NCBI GenBank assembly: GCA_051530055.1
Contig: CM121341.1
Span: forward strand, 6,510,001 to 6,574,000
DNA: 64,000 nt
Source of the DNA: Neoechinorhynchus agilis
Lineage: Eukaryota; Acanthocephala
Direction of reading: 5' to 3'
In this document: positions 54,654 through 63,819 of the stretch, in pieces
How positions within the stretch are numbered: position 1 is the first letter of the stretch
Layout: the number at the start of each line of letters is the position of its first letter
Notes under the pieces: generated by a model
What the model was told of the DNA's origin: nothing
What the model saw: the letters and a program-made list of their open reading frames with translations, nothing else
The model's database searches: none
Position numbers and translations under genes: made by a program

Positions 54654-55499
54654 TTGCTAAGGCCTTTCGTTCATCAAAAGATGAATGGAAATAGTTTTAA
54701 TATACTAGTGACGGCAAACTTCTGTGTTGGCGAAAGTTCGGGTTAGGGGCATGAATGCAAAAAAAAAATAAGCTGGGGTATTACTTGATAAACAAACGAA
54801 AAAAAACAGTCTATAGAATTGCTACAATAAACATTGAAAGACAAATGCTGGGTACATAAGACTTTGGCTCGACGCTTTTACCGAACGCTATTCGGAAAAT
54901 CCACTTTTAGCGTTTAGAACCTTTTGGAATTAATTCGTTTCTTGCGATTTCGTGATTTAATCTTTTATTTTAACATATCATCAATTCGAACAAGAAACAG
55001 GGTTTTTGGGTCCACAATCCAATGAGCTTATGATCGTAATCAATTCGTCGCCATACTCATTTAAATAATTGTTCTTAAATATCAATCAAATAAATGCAAT
55101 TGTCATCAAGATATCGTTTTTAGTGTTGGTAACACTTTTGTGTTAACGAATTCGTCTTGTAGAATACCTTTCAAATTCTAAGATCGAGCCCATTTTTCGT
55201 GTTTCTTTAAACATTACGCTTTCCAAATTGATAATAGTTCAATTAAAACTTGAAACAAAAATCCAGTACATCGGCAGTTTCGCAGTAAAGGCGATTGGAA
55301 GGTTAATGGCGATGAGTCAAATAATAATGTGAATCTATACTATCGAACAAATCTTGAGGCAAATATGCAAGATCACATCAGAGGGGTCTATTTTCTTTGT
55401 ACAAATATGGACTTTCCTTAGATGCTATTAAATAACAACAGATTCATAGAATTTTTAGCATTGTAAAAGCCTTTTTCTTGGTCACAAATAGTAATTTAT
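54654..55499. other. Intergenic, no gene recognised
   Basis: AT-rich, with several short open frames of no recognisable content; includes the 3' flank of the 55.5 kb Pmp3 gene. Confidence 0.3.
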
Positions 55500-55685
55500 T
55501 CAACCGTTGAAAATGATAAAGAGAGCATGGATCAGTCCTGGCAAAAAACCAAAGAACGTCAGCAGTACATTGATCCAGACTTGTCCAGTGCATCCACCTT
55601 CGACCATAAAAACAGCAATTGGCGGCAGTAGAAGAGCCACTAACACAAGAAGAAGTGTGTTTGTATCCAATCCGTTTCCTCGCAT
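55500..55685 (-). CDS. Pmp3/UPF0057 small membrane proteolipid, copy 1 (61 aa)
   Basis: Starts MRGNGLDTN, then two membrane helices: LLLVLVALLLPPIAVFMV and VWINVLLTFFGFLPGLIHAL. The diagnostic LPPIAV and INVLLT.FG.LPG.IHA motifs of plasma membrane proteolipid 3 are present. In fungi and plants the family affects membrane potential and salt tolerance; nematodes have several. The family usual length is 50-60 residues, so this is complete. A TATA motif (ctttttatatgtgg type on minus near 55800) lies about 115 bp upstream. Paralogues at 62900 (intact) and 47430 (decayed). Confidence 0.85.
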   Translation of the reverse strand: MRGNGLDTNTLLLVLVALLLPPIAVFMVEGGCTGQVWINVLLTFFGFLPGLIHALFIIFNG

Positions 55686-56365
55686 CGTTTAAAAAAGTTC
55701 GTTGAACGAGTGCAACGGATGTAGTGAGTTTATGTTTTCGTTTATATGCTCATGACTTTGTGTCATAAAAAGTCTTTGTCTCTATCCGTGTGTACCACAT
55801 ATAAAAGTTCGTTTCCAACTCGTTTAGCCGAAAAAGAAGATAGCAGCGATATCGATCAGTTTCTCTAGGCATTTCAGTGACACAGAATCAATATTTCGCG
55901 AGGTAACCTCTCGTCTTCAGCCAATGCTTTGGATAAAGGCACAAGATTGTGCCGAGATCTTAAAATTTTTCGCAAGAAACATTCAATCTAAACAATTAAC
56001 TTTTTACACCGGCGAATCTTGAAAAGACTTGAAAGACCACTGAAAAAGATTTACTATTCAATTTGGTCTGGAGTCCATGCTTAAAAATAATCACGGATAA
56101 AGTGTGGTCAAAAACAATGATCCCCGAATCAAAAATGTGTTTCTTTATTTGATTTTAATTGTTGCAAGTCTAAACAGCTTCATGTGCTCGCTTTACCTTG
56201 GTTCAAACAAATAGAGCAGTTGAGAACAAGTTTTAACTAAGGTTGTGCGACTGATGAATAAGTGTTGTTCTAGCGAATTTCCGATTACACTGCTGGAAGG
56301 CGAAGAAATTCTATTTTTGACATCTTAAAGACATACCTAACGAAAGTAATATACTTTGAAACATT
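55686..56365. promoter_or_regulatory. Pmp3 promoter with TATA motif, then spacer
   Basis: The sequence taccacatataaaagttcgtt at 55790-55812 (read on minus as a TATA box) is shared with gcacatataaaa at 47950 and 63430 upstream of the other Pmp3 loci. The remainder to 56365 shows no gene. Confidence 0.4.
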
Positions 56366-57368
56366 TCAGTCATTAAGTGAATCAGCACTAGTTCGGTTTA
56401 GTGCATTGAAAAACCCTTTCGCGATCTTTTTCCCGTCCTCAATTGCCAGTCGAAGTTTCGTTGAGCAGCCGCTTTCGTCCATAGTGAAACAAGCGCCGAA
56501 CTGATTCACCATAACGATTTCGAGATCATCGTTGAAGCACACATTTAACGATGCACTTTGTTCAGTCTCCATGAGCTCTTCTCTACGATTTGGATCAACG
56601 AAAAACGAACCTTCAATGACCTTAAAAGTAACACTGACCGCATTACGTTTAGTTTTTATGTGTGTCCTTGGACCATTCAGGTTCACCTTGGGTATAAACT
56701 GAAGATGCTCGATTCCCGCCGAAGCATTAGTCACGTCCTTTTTGAAATGAGCATTTGGTTCAAAAGTTACCGGAGGAAGCTTGGTCGACAATAAGGCTGC
56801 CGAACAGGCTAAAACACTGGCGTCCATTACATTTCAAATGTCTCATGATTCGCCAAATCCCATGAAACCTTTGATAGTTTAGATTACCGCCGTCCTTTAC
56901 ACAAACGACACTTACTACAAGTCTCCAGTAGGCCATTCCGCCCACAATTGCCAAATCTTCTGTCTTAATTGAATGACCGAATAGTTCCCGAAGGACGTAT
57001 TCTATCCGGGCGAGCGCATTCGGCCGACCGTCACCAATCAGTGAACTTTTGTAACGATCGATTTTTGCGTAGGGGAAAGAAGTCATCGTTGTGTTGTCCA
57101 CTTCGATCACGACAAGATCGTCCGTTGGTGGATTCATGTATATCATAGGTTTTACGACACAGCTAACCACTGTTCCTCCCAACACAACCAAACTTGATCC
57201 TACCAGTGGGCATTTTAGAGTATCGATTTTAATTTCAAGCAAACGAGTCTCATTTAGTTTACGACCGTCCGACCGAATATCACACTTGGAGCGAACTTTA
57301 ACGCAACCATTCGGGAACATTCGTTCGAGTACGGACTCCTTCTTAGTGCGATCATTGGTTACAGTCAT
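56366..57368 (-). CDS. RNA exosome RNase PH-like subunit (RRP43/EXOSC8-like)
   Basis: Minus strand. 57368 to about 56885 gives residues 1-160: MFPNGCVKVRSKCDIRSDGR, then LVGSSLVVLGGTVVSCVVKP and YWRLVVSVVCVKDGG. About 56832-56366 continues with NVMDASVLACSAALLSTKLP, FKVIEGSFFVDPNRREE and FGACFTMDESG. Order and motifs match the exosome core-ring subunits of the RRP43 type, which have the RNase PH fold without activity; the ring threads RNA for decay and processing. Between VKDGG and NVMDAS lie about 50 bp that should be an intron. It starts gtaatc, but no AG sits at the required phase, so a frame slip, sequence error or unusual site is present near 56830-56880. Confidence 0.72.
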
Positions 57369-57497
57369 CTTCTCTAAAAAAAGAAGCGCTTTTAATTAGA
57401 ATATTTGAGTGCAGGAACCACGGGGTGGGGTGAATTATCATTAGAAACGCATCCGAATCGCACTTAGAGGTTTCTCACGCCCATAACGAAAATCAAT

Positions 57498-57684
57498 GGA
57501 ATTATTGTTCAGGTCTACACCCGCGGTAAATGATTATTTCGATTAAAAACGTTAGTGGAGCCTCGTCGGGTTCATCATCAGTTTGTTAGTAACAGACACA
57601 AACTGATGATGAACTCGACGATGTTCGTAGAACGTCTTTAATAAATAATCATTTACCGCGGGTGTAGACCTGAACAATAATTCC
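57498..57684. mobile_element. Fold-back element of a second family (187 bp)
   Basis: Outer arms are perfect over at least 40 bp: ggaattattgttcaggtcta (left) and tagacctgaacaataattcc (right), continuing through cacccgcggtaaatgattat and its complement. A second inner hairpin, atcatcagtttgt...acaaactgatgat, sits at the centre. A single-arm relative lies at 13757-13840. Confidence 0.85.
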
Positions 57685-57873
57685 TAACCAATAAATCATA
57701 TCGAGAAAATCCATCGGGATGTTAACTTTTGATTTGTGGTGAGGTTAGAACTCGAGTCTATCAGACAAAACATAAAAAAGAACCTGAACCGAAATTTTTG
57801 AGATGATTAAAGAAACGACGTTTCCTTTTTCGAAATATTTCCTAATAATGATTTTTAAATGGGGCGTTTGGTA

Positions 57874-57995
57874 ATGAGAAGAATAGATATTGATTTTTGT
57901 TAATTCCCAATATTTCGTTTGTTTCGTCGGACTTCAGGTTATTTGCAAGTGTTTTATTCGTACTTGAACACTAAATCAATATCTATTCTTCTCAT
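57874..57995. repeat. Inverted repeat with 23-bp perfect arms
   Basis: atgagaagaatagatattga at 57874 is mirrored by tcaatatctattcttctcat ending at 57995. The loop of about 76 bp contains gttatttgcaagtg. Smaller fold-back, possibly the same class as its neighbour. Confidence 0.7.
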
Positions 57996-58595
57996 AATGT
58001 AGTTTTTACATACAAAAAAGAGATAAATGAAATTAAGAATTGGATATTTCGATCCACTATCTTGGATCTTCTTCAGCGATCTAAAACACAGGGATTCTCA
58101 ATTCACGCGTCACATAACATCCGGTGGGAGTCGCATCCTTAATTTGAAATCAGGTTTATTGCCCTCGAACGTTTCGAACCTATTTATAAGGATTCGATGG
58201 CAATACGTTCGATACGCCGATAATTTCATTTTCTCCTATCAACAAATAAATATACAAAAAAGAATCAAATCAATGTCCCAGCCTCCATTTTTTTGCTTTT
58301 CCGCATCGCTCCGCTTTTCACTTTTGGGCCATTCGATCAGCAAATTAAATCAATAAAAAGAAAAAAAGCGGACGAAACAAAACAACCACAGGAACATTAC
58401 TAAAAAGACATAAATAGCAATTATACGCAATTTCAGTGATCGACTTATGGGAAGAGACGAAAGAAAAAACCACCGTATTTTTCGTCGAAACACACGGGCA
58501 ACCTCCCTCACCAACAGTTATCCCGTCTTTTAAAACCTTTCCAATCATAAATCCGTCGTCTTGATTCGTTTCACGAAGAGAATCCAGTTGATTTT
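57996..58595. other. Intergenic, no gene recognised
   Basis: A 109-codon plus frame at 58027-58356 is open but unsupported. Poly-A-rich near 58360-58385. Confidence 0.3.
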
Positions 58596-59745
58596 CCCCC
58601 TTCCGACGAAATACCCAACTTCACAAACTCTCCTCGACGCGAATAACCAAACAACTTTCCCACCCGATCGGACCCGTAATCATCTCCGAAATAAATAGCC
58701 ACATTCATTTATCAGTACTCGCACCTCCCTCGACCTACGCTCCTTTTTTTCTTATTGCCCAATCTTCTCTCGGATATCCGAACTCGAAATGAACCTGAGG
58801 AAAGACCCAACTTCACAAACTCTCCTCGACGCGAATAACCAAACAACTTTCCCACCCGCTCGGACCCGTAATCATCTCCGAAATAAATAGCCACATTCAT
58901 TTATCAGTACTCGCACCTCCCTCAACCTCCGCTCCTTTTTCCTTACTACCCAATCTTCTCTCTGATATCCGAACTCGAAATGAACCTGAGTAAAGACCCA
59001 ACTTCACAAACTCTCCTCGACGCGAATAACCAAACAACTTTCCCACTCGCTCGGACCCGTAATCATCTCCGAAATAAATAGCCACATTCATTTATCAGTA
59101 CTCGCACCTCCCTCGACCTCCGCTCCTTTTTTTCTTATTGCCCAATCTTCTCTCGGATATCCGAACTCGAAATGAACCTGAGGAAAGACCCAACCTCACA
59201 AACTCTCCTCGACGCGAATAACCAAACAACTTTCCCACTCGCTCGGACCCGTAATCATCTCCGAAATAAATAGCCACATTCATTTATCAGTACTCGCACC
59301 TCCCTCGACCTACGCTCCTTTTTCCTTACTACCCAATCTTCTCTCGGATATCCGAACTCGAAATGAACCTGAGGAAAGACCCAACTTCACAAACTCTCCT
59401 CGACGCGAATAACCAAACAACTTTCCCACTCGCTCGGACCAGTAATCATCTCCGAAATAAATAGCCACATTCATTTATCAGTACTCGCACCTCCCTCGAC
59501 CTACGCTCCTTTTTTTCTTATTGCCCAATCTTCTCTCGGATATCCTAACTCGAAATGAACCTGAGGAAAGACCCAACTTCACAAACTCTCCTCGACGCGA
59601 ATAACCAAACAACTTTCCCACTCGCTCGGACCCGTAATCATCTCCGAAATAAATAGCCACATTCATTTATCAGTACTCGCACCTCCCTCGACCTACGCTC
59701 CTTTTTTTCTTATTGCCCAATCTTCTCTCGGATATCCGAACTCGA
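58596..59745. repeat. 191-192-bp tandem repeat, six units
   Basis: The start-like cat of successive units (minus-strand ATG) falls at about 58709, 58900, 59091, 59283, 59475 and 59666. Each unit holds caactttcccac, ccgtaatcatctccgaa, atagccacattcatttatc and acctccctcgacc. On minus most units encode a 62-64-codon frame (MNVAIYFGDDYGSERVGKLF...). Period 191-192 is not a multiple of three, so the frames are separate rather than one protein. Confidence 0.9.
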
Positions 59746-59746
59746 A

Positions 59747-59887
59747 ATGAACAGAAGTGACAGCGATTCGATTGATGCCGTGCCGCTGATATTAAACATT
59801 CCGGACACAAGATATTGTGCCTTTGTCATCAATGTGGCAATGGTCATTGTAGCGCTTTTTAATTTAGTTGCTCCATACTTCATTTGA
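59747..59887 (+). CDS. Possible small single-helix membrane protein (46 aa)
   Basis: ATG lies in the last, broken unit of the 191-bp array (gaaatgaac), and the frame then leaves the repeat: MNRSDSDSIDAVPLILN, then CAFVINVAMVIVALFNLVAP and YFI stop. One clear membrane helix. No homologue recognised; it might be an accidental frame or a 5' exon. Confidence 0.3.
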   Translation: MNRSDSDSIDAVPLILNIPDTRYCAFVINVAMVIVALFNLVAPYFI

Positions 59888-60089
59888 AATAAATGGTTTT
59901 TTAACTCTTCAAGAAATACGATTATTTAGATATAACCGAACCAGTCAATCGAAAATCTCAGAGACATATAAATTATTTTACGAATTTCAACAAGGGCGCC
60001 TACAATCACAAAAGTCGACCCAACAACCTGAAACTGTAAATCATGCCACACATTTCATTTTTTCAATCGGAATTGAACTCTCCTATATC
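59888..60089. other. Spacer
   Basis: Short open frame only; nothing recognised. Confidence 0.25.
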
Positions 60090-60400
60090 TTATACTCGAT
60101 TTTGTAAGATAGTTCTTAATTTTCGAGAGGACAAATGCAGTCCTTCCCCCGTTGGTGAATAATCAGTGATTCGTCTCAGTCTTTTCCTCAATTGTTTGAC
60201 CAGGTCCTGTGCCGCGGTACCAGACGACCCGAGTTTCTCGACGCCAAATGGTACGAAATAATGATTTCGTCCCAGGTCCCTGTGTTTTTTCATTTCGCGA
60301 TCCTCAGCCGCGGTTGTTGATTCCCCGGTTCTCTGCGATCGTGTCCATGAACGTTGTTTCTCAGAGTTTCGAAAACGAGCTTAAATAAGGTTATTTTTAT
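60090..60400 (-). mobile_element. Retroelement C-terminal domain fragment (minus strand)
   Basis: Minus reading MKKHRDLGRNHYFVPFGVEK, then AAQDLVKQLRKRLRRITD, aligns with AHYFVPFGVETYG..LLQDLSKKLRETTGD of the 48.4-49.7 kb element. Diverged and degraded. Confidence 0.6.
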
Positions 60401-60599
60401 AAGTTGCTCGGCGTTTCTCGATGTGTTCACAGAATGAAGAATCCGAAGTAGGCGGATTTATCCTGAAGCCAAGAACGGTAGATGCTGTGGGCTATATTAA
60501 ACGATTTCACAACAGCGCTCGGACCAAGTAGAATTTTTAACCAGTGTTTTTGAACATAATTGGTCCCAACAACAAAAGACCCCAGGGCACTCAACTATT

Positions 60600-60835
60600 T
60601 TCATCAAAGAATCAGCTGCGCGATCAAGAAATGGAATTTTTTTATCTTCGATGAAAAATGGGTTGGATAAAGTTGTTTCGCCGTTCCCATCGGAACTTTT
60701 TTAACTGGGCATCGACTGATCAACTCAACCAATGACAGGAGGGCTCGTTCGTTCCTAGTGCAGAACATATCCTTGGCTATCCAGCGAGGAAACGCAGCGA
60801 GCGTCTTGGGGACGGTGAAGTACGATTGAGAATAA
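60600..60835 (+). mobile_element. Retroelement C-terminal domain tail (plus strand)
   Basis: Plus reading INSTNDRRARSFLVQNISLA, then IQRGNAASVLGTVKYD and a stop, is the same tail as the 48.4-49.7 kb element but a different, diverged copy. Confidence 0.6.
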
Positions 60836-61009
60836 TGTTGAATGTTAACAAGCACTTTTTTAAATTGTAGGAAAATAGTTTCAATTTATACAGAATAAAT
60901 TATCTTAATAAAGAGTTTTTAAATGTTACAATGTGGTGGACAAAAAATTAAAAGAAAATTAATTGTTTCTATTAGTTTTGAAGATGTGCAAATGTTCTTT
61001 TTAATTTAA
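60836..61009. other. AT-rich spacer
   Basis: Nothing recognised. Confidence 0.25.
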
Positions 61010-61345
61010 AAGTGCCAATGTAAGACCTTTGTGAGGCTGTAAGAAAATAAACATAGAAAAAAGATTGTCAATGATGTGTACATCCAGTCTTTGTTACATT
61101 TCAAAAACCTAGGAACGAATTTGATGTGTGAAAAACTTTTACTGTTATAATTAACCTCCACAGGAGTCTCAAGAAAGGCGTGTATTCCTCGACAATTTCC
61201 AACTCTTTTTCTTAAATTTTCTATTTGGTCTATTTGTTTACGGAGATGAAAGACCATCAGACAAATGCATTACCATCAATACGACCGGAGTAGATTTTTC
61301 GGTGTGGTTCCAACCATGCCAATGCCACTACATTTACTGAAGGTG
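61010..61345 (+). pseudogene. Relic of an LRR gene promoter and start
   Basis: aaaaagattgtcaatgatgt and the following catccagtctttgttac resemble the LRR upstream region. 61190-61340 is a degraded copy of the first LRR codons (tttctatttggtctatttgt, gtttacggagatgaaagacc, atcagacaaatgcattac). It ends where the next gene's leader begins. Confidence 0.6.
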
Positions 61346-61371
61346 TATTTTATTTTTCAGACGATAATTCA

Positions 61372-62046
61372 ATGGCACAACCTACTAAGAACGCAGATAT
61401 TTCACTTGCTGAAATTCGGAAACAGTTTGAGGATTACGAACTATTGGTATTGAGAGATACCATGGAGGTTTTGAAAATGCAAGTATGCGATAAGGCCGTT
61501 TATACGTGCAACTGTATCCCATTGACCGATGAGATAATAAAATCAGTACCGATCAAGGCAATCAGCGTTGACATGGTACGCTCCGAGAGGATAAATCATA
61601 TTAGTGCGGGCGATTACAAGTTTTATTTAGACTTGGCTCCCAAGGACTATTTCGCATCTAGAGAACGGTTCGATGCACTTTCATCATATAATTGGGAAGG
61701 TTCAGAAACTCATTTGAATGTTACAACTTTAGCAACAATCTCCTTGCGAGATGCTCTTAAGACTTGTTACATAAAAGTAATCTGTAACATGGAATATTAT
61801 TTCCAACGTCCGGACCAGCTGGAAAAGGATTTGGGCCGACCTTTAGAACGAGGATTTGACTTAAAGAGACTCGATCGGGAATTGTTCTCTAAACTGAGCA
61901 TTCAAATTTTCGGTAAATGTGACGACGACAGGAACAACGATATAACACTCACAAATTTTCGCATTCTCGAATATGACGGAAACGACCTTTACGCGACTGC
62001 TGAACGCGGAAACAATTACTATATTTTCCACTTTTTAACATCTTAA
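61372..62046 (+). CDS. Orphan soluble protein (224 aa)
   Basis: Single open frame with ATG at 61372, 12 bp after an acceptor-like tract (ttttatttttcag), which suggests cis- or trans-splicing onto the message. No signal peptide or membrane helix. Contents include MAQPTKNADISLAEIRKQFE, CDKAVYTCNCIPLTDE, YKFYLDLAPKDYF, YYFQRPDQLEKDLGRPLERG and a C-terminal YYIFHFLTS. It looks like an alpha/beta protein but I recognise no family. The immediate upstream DNA is a relic LRR promoter, so its expression could be driven by a captured LRR control region. Confidence 0.6.
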   Translation: MAQPTKNADISLAEIRKQFEDYELLVLRDTMEVLKMQVCDKAVYTCNCIPLTDEIIKSVPIKAISVDMVRSERINHISAGDYKFYLDLAPKDYFASRERFDALSSYNWEGSETHLNVTTLATISLRDALKTCYIKVICNMEYYFQRPDQLEKDLGRPLERGFDLKRLDRELFSKLSIQIFGKCDDDRNNDITLTNFRILEYDGNDLYATAERGNNYYIFHFLTS

Positions 62047-62895
62047 AAACGGATATTTTCTGTCTGTTTAAGATAAGTTAATGCTTGTGAGATCGCGATT
62101 TCACCCTCGTTGCGAATTTGAGAGGATTTTAGTTTACCGATTTTTGTTTGGATATAAAAAAAGAAGTTTCATCAGATGATCGATGTCTCCATTTAAGTCA
62201 GAAGACTTATCGTATTTTTAATGGTCATCATCACTTGGTTGAGGAGGATTCGATCTTGCACTCTCTTAATCCTTACGTCCACCTCTTTAGCCGCTCTGCT
62301 GAAACTCTCGAACATGTCGCGGAGATTTGTTCAATACAATTTTTCTGTTTTTATTTTGAGGTCGATCATACAAAACCCCAAAAGGTATCACTAAAGTCGA
62401 ATATTTCGGCTGACTGAATCGGTCATTGGCAATTCAAATTGGTCATAAAAGCTTACAAACAATTTTGATTGATGAAATGACTCATAAAATCAGTCGAAAT
62501 ATTCGACTTTAACGATCTTTCTATGGAATTTAAATGATTATCGGAAAACTCCAATGAGTTACGATGGTTTAGCAATATTAGGAAAACTACTGAACCTGCT
62601 TGCAATGTCAATGATGACTGATACAATATCTCGTCGCTGATCGCAGAATCCAACAAAAAAAAGATAAATTTGATTAGCTTTTATCAGTGGATTTTTTTTC
62701 ATTAGGCATCGATTTCTCTAATATCATTCGAAGTTTTGAGTGCAATTGTTTATATCCATTTTATGGATTTTCTATAACTAAACGGTAGAAATTTATTTTA
62801 GTGTCCTAGGAAAAGTTATAAGGAGATTCGTTTGTCGTATGATTTAGAAAAGTCTTAGCACCGTAAAAACCCTTTTCTCGGTCACAAATAGTAAT
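62047..62895. repeat. Second copy of the 46.3-47.4 kb flank
   Basis: 62305-62530 matches 46297-46510 (gaacatgtcgcggagattt, aaaagcttacaaac, tcgactttaacgatctttct). 62535-62580 matches 47308-47350. No gene recognised. Confidence 0.55.
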
Positions 62896-62899
62896 TTAT

Positions 62900-63094
62900 T
62901 CAATTGCTGAAAATGATAAAGAGAGCATGGATCAGTCCTGGTAAATAGAAAAGAAACGTCAGCAGTACATTGATCCAAACTTGTCCAGTGCATCCATCTT
63001 CAGCTAGAAAAACAGCAACCGGCGGTAGTAGAAGAGCCAACAGCGCAAGAAGAAGTTTATTTGTATCCAATCCGTTTCCTTGAGTTGATTGCAT
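62900..63094 (-). CDS. Pmp3/UPF0057 small membrane proteolipid, copy 2 (64 aa)
   Basis: MQSTQGNGLDTNKLLL opens, followed by two helices (LALLALLLPPVAVFLAEDG and VWINVLLTFLFYLPGLIHAL) and a short end (FIIFSN). The Pmp3 motifs are intact. Differs from the 55.5 kb copy mainly at the N-terminus and at LFYLPG in place of FGFLPG. The AATAAA-type signal follows directly after the stop. Confidence 0.83.
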   Translation of the reverse strand: MQSTQGNGLDTNKLLLALLALLLPPVAVFLAEDGCTGQVWINVLLTFLFYLPGLIHALFIIFSN

Positions 63095-63153
63095 TGTTAA
63101 AAGATTTTCGACAAACGAGTTTAAGTGTAGGTTTTAATACTCACGATTTTATG

Positions 63154-63375
63154 TCATAAATAGTCTTTGTATTCAAAAAAAACACCTTCAAGGTAATCTT
63201 TCAAAAAGGCCCCTGTCAACAATGACTCATTTGGATTTAAAAAAGCCAGAAATTGGACAAAATCCCCGCTATTGAAACTGTCTTCATGGGTCGACTGAGT
63301 ATGTGAATCAAAAGCAAGTAAAATTAACTTATAAAGAACTGTATACGATCCGAATTCAGTGAGAAAATATCTCAC
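63154..63375 (-). other. 73-codon open frame without ATG, upstream of Pmp3 copy 2
   Basis: Twin of 47678-47899: VRYFLTEFGSYTVLYKLI through LEGVFFEYKDYL, starting with GTG only. It ends 59 bp before the Pmp3 ATG and begins about 55 bp after the TATA motif near 63430. Relative to the 55.5 kb locus it behaves as an insertion of about 235 bp between the TATA box and an acaaagac leader motif. Confidence 0.3.
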
Positions 63376-63479
63376 ATTAATGGTTAAGAATGCGATAGTT
63401 TTAAGAATACTTTTTTATCCGCGTGTAGCACATATAAAACTTCGTTTTCAAATCGCATAATCAACATATCTCGTTTGTT

Positions 63480-63819
63480 TCCAATGACTCGATTTGCACA
63501 CTATGTTTACAATTTAAAGTTAATCTTATTTTTTATTGCTTAACGCACAAGGGCTTTGGGCAAATGAATGCGACAGTTTTATTGTCTGCCTTCGAATTGT
63601 CTCACATTATGTTTATGTGGACTAGGATAAAATTCGAATTATCTTAAGGTCATTTTTGCATATTTACGGGCACTTCGGGGTTGAGTACACCTTGCTATTT
63701 CTAGTCGTTCAAATAAGTTCGTATTGTAGAAGCTAAGTCTTAGCTGATGTTTCTTTATTATGCTTTTAGTTGAATTAACACTAAAAACCTCGTACCACGC
63801 ACATTAACGGTCTAAATAT
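63480..63819. other. Intergenic, no gene recognised
   Basis: AT-rich spacer between the Pmp3 promoter and the 3' end of the last gene. Confidence 0.25.

Noticed and set aside
58027-58356. Plus frame with an RT-like box (YVRYADNF)
   Set aside because: Only this short motif resembles a reverse transcriptase; no flanking RT blocks are present and the rest of the frame is unstructured AT-rich sequence. Probably chance.
62148-62417. 89-codon plus frame
   Set aside because: Lacks an ATG, lies partly in the segment duplicated from 46.3 kb, and is not open in that copy.
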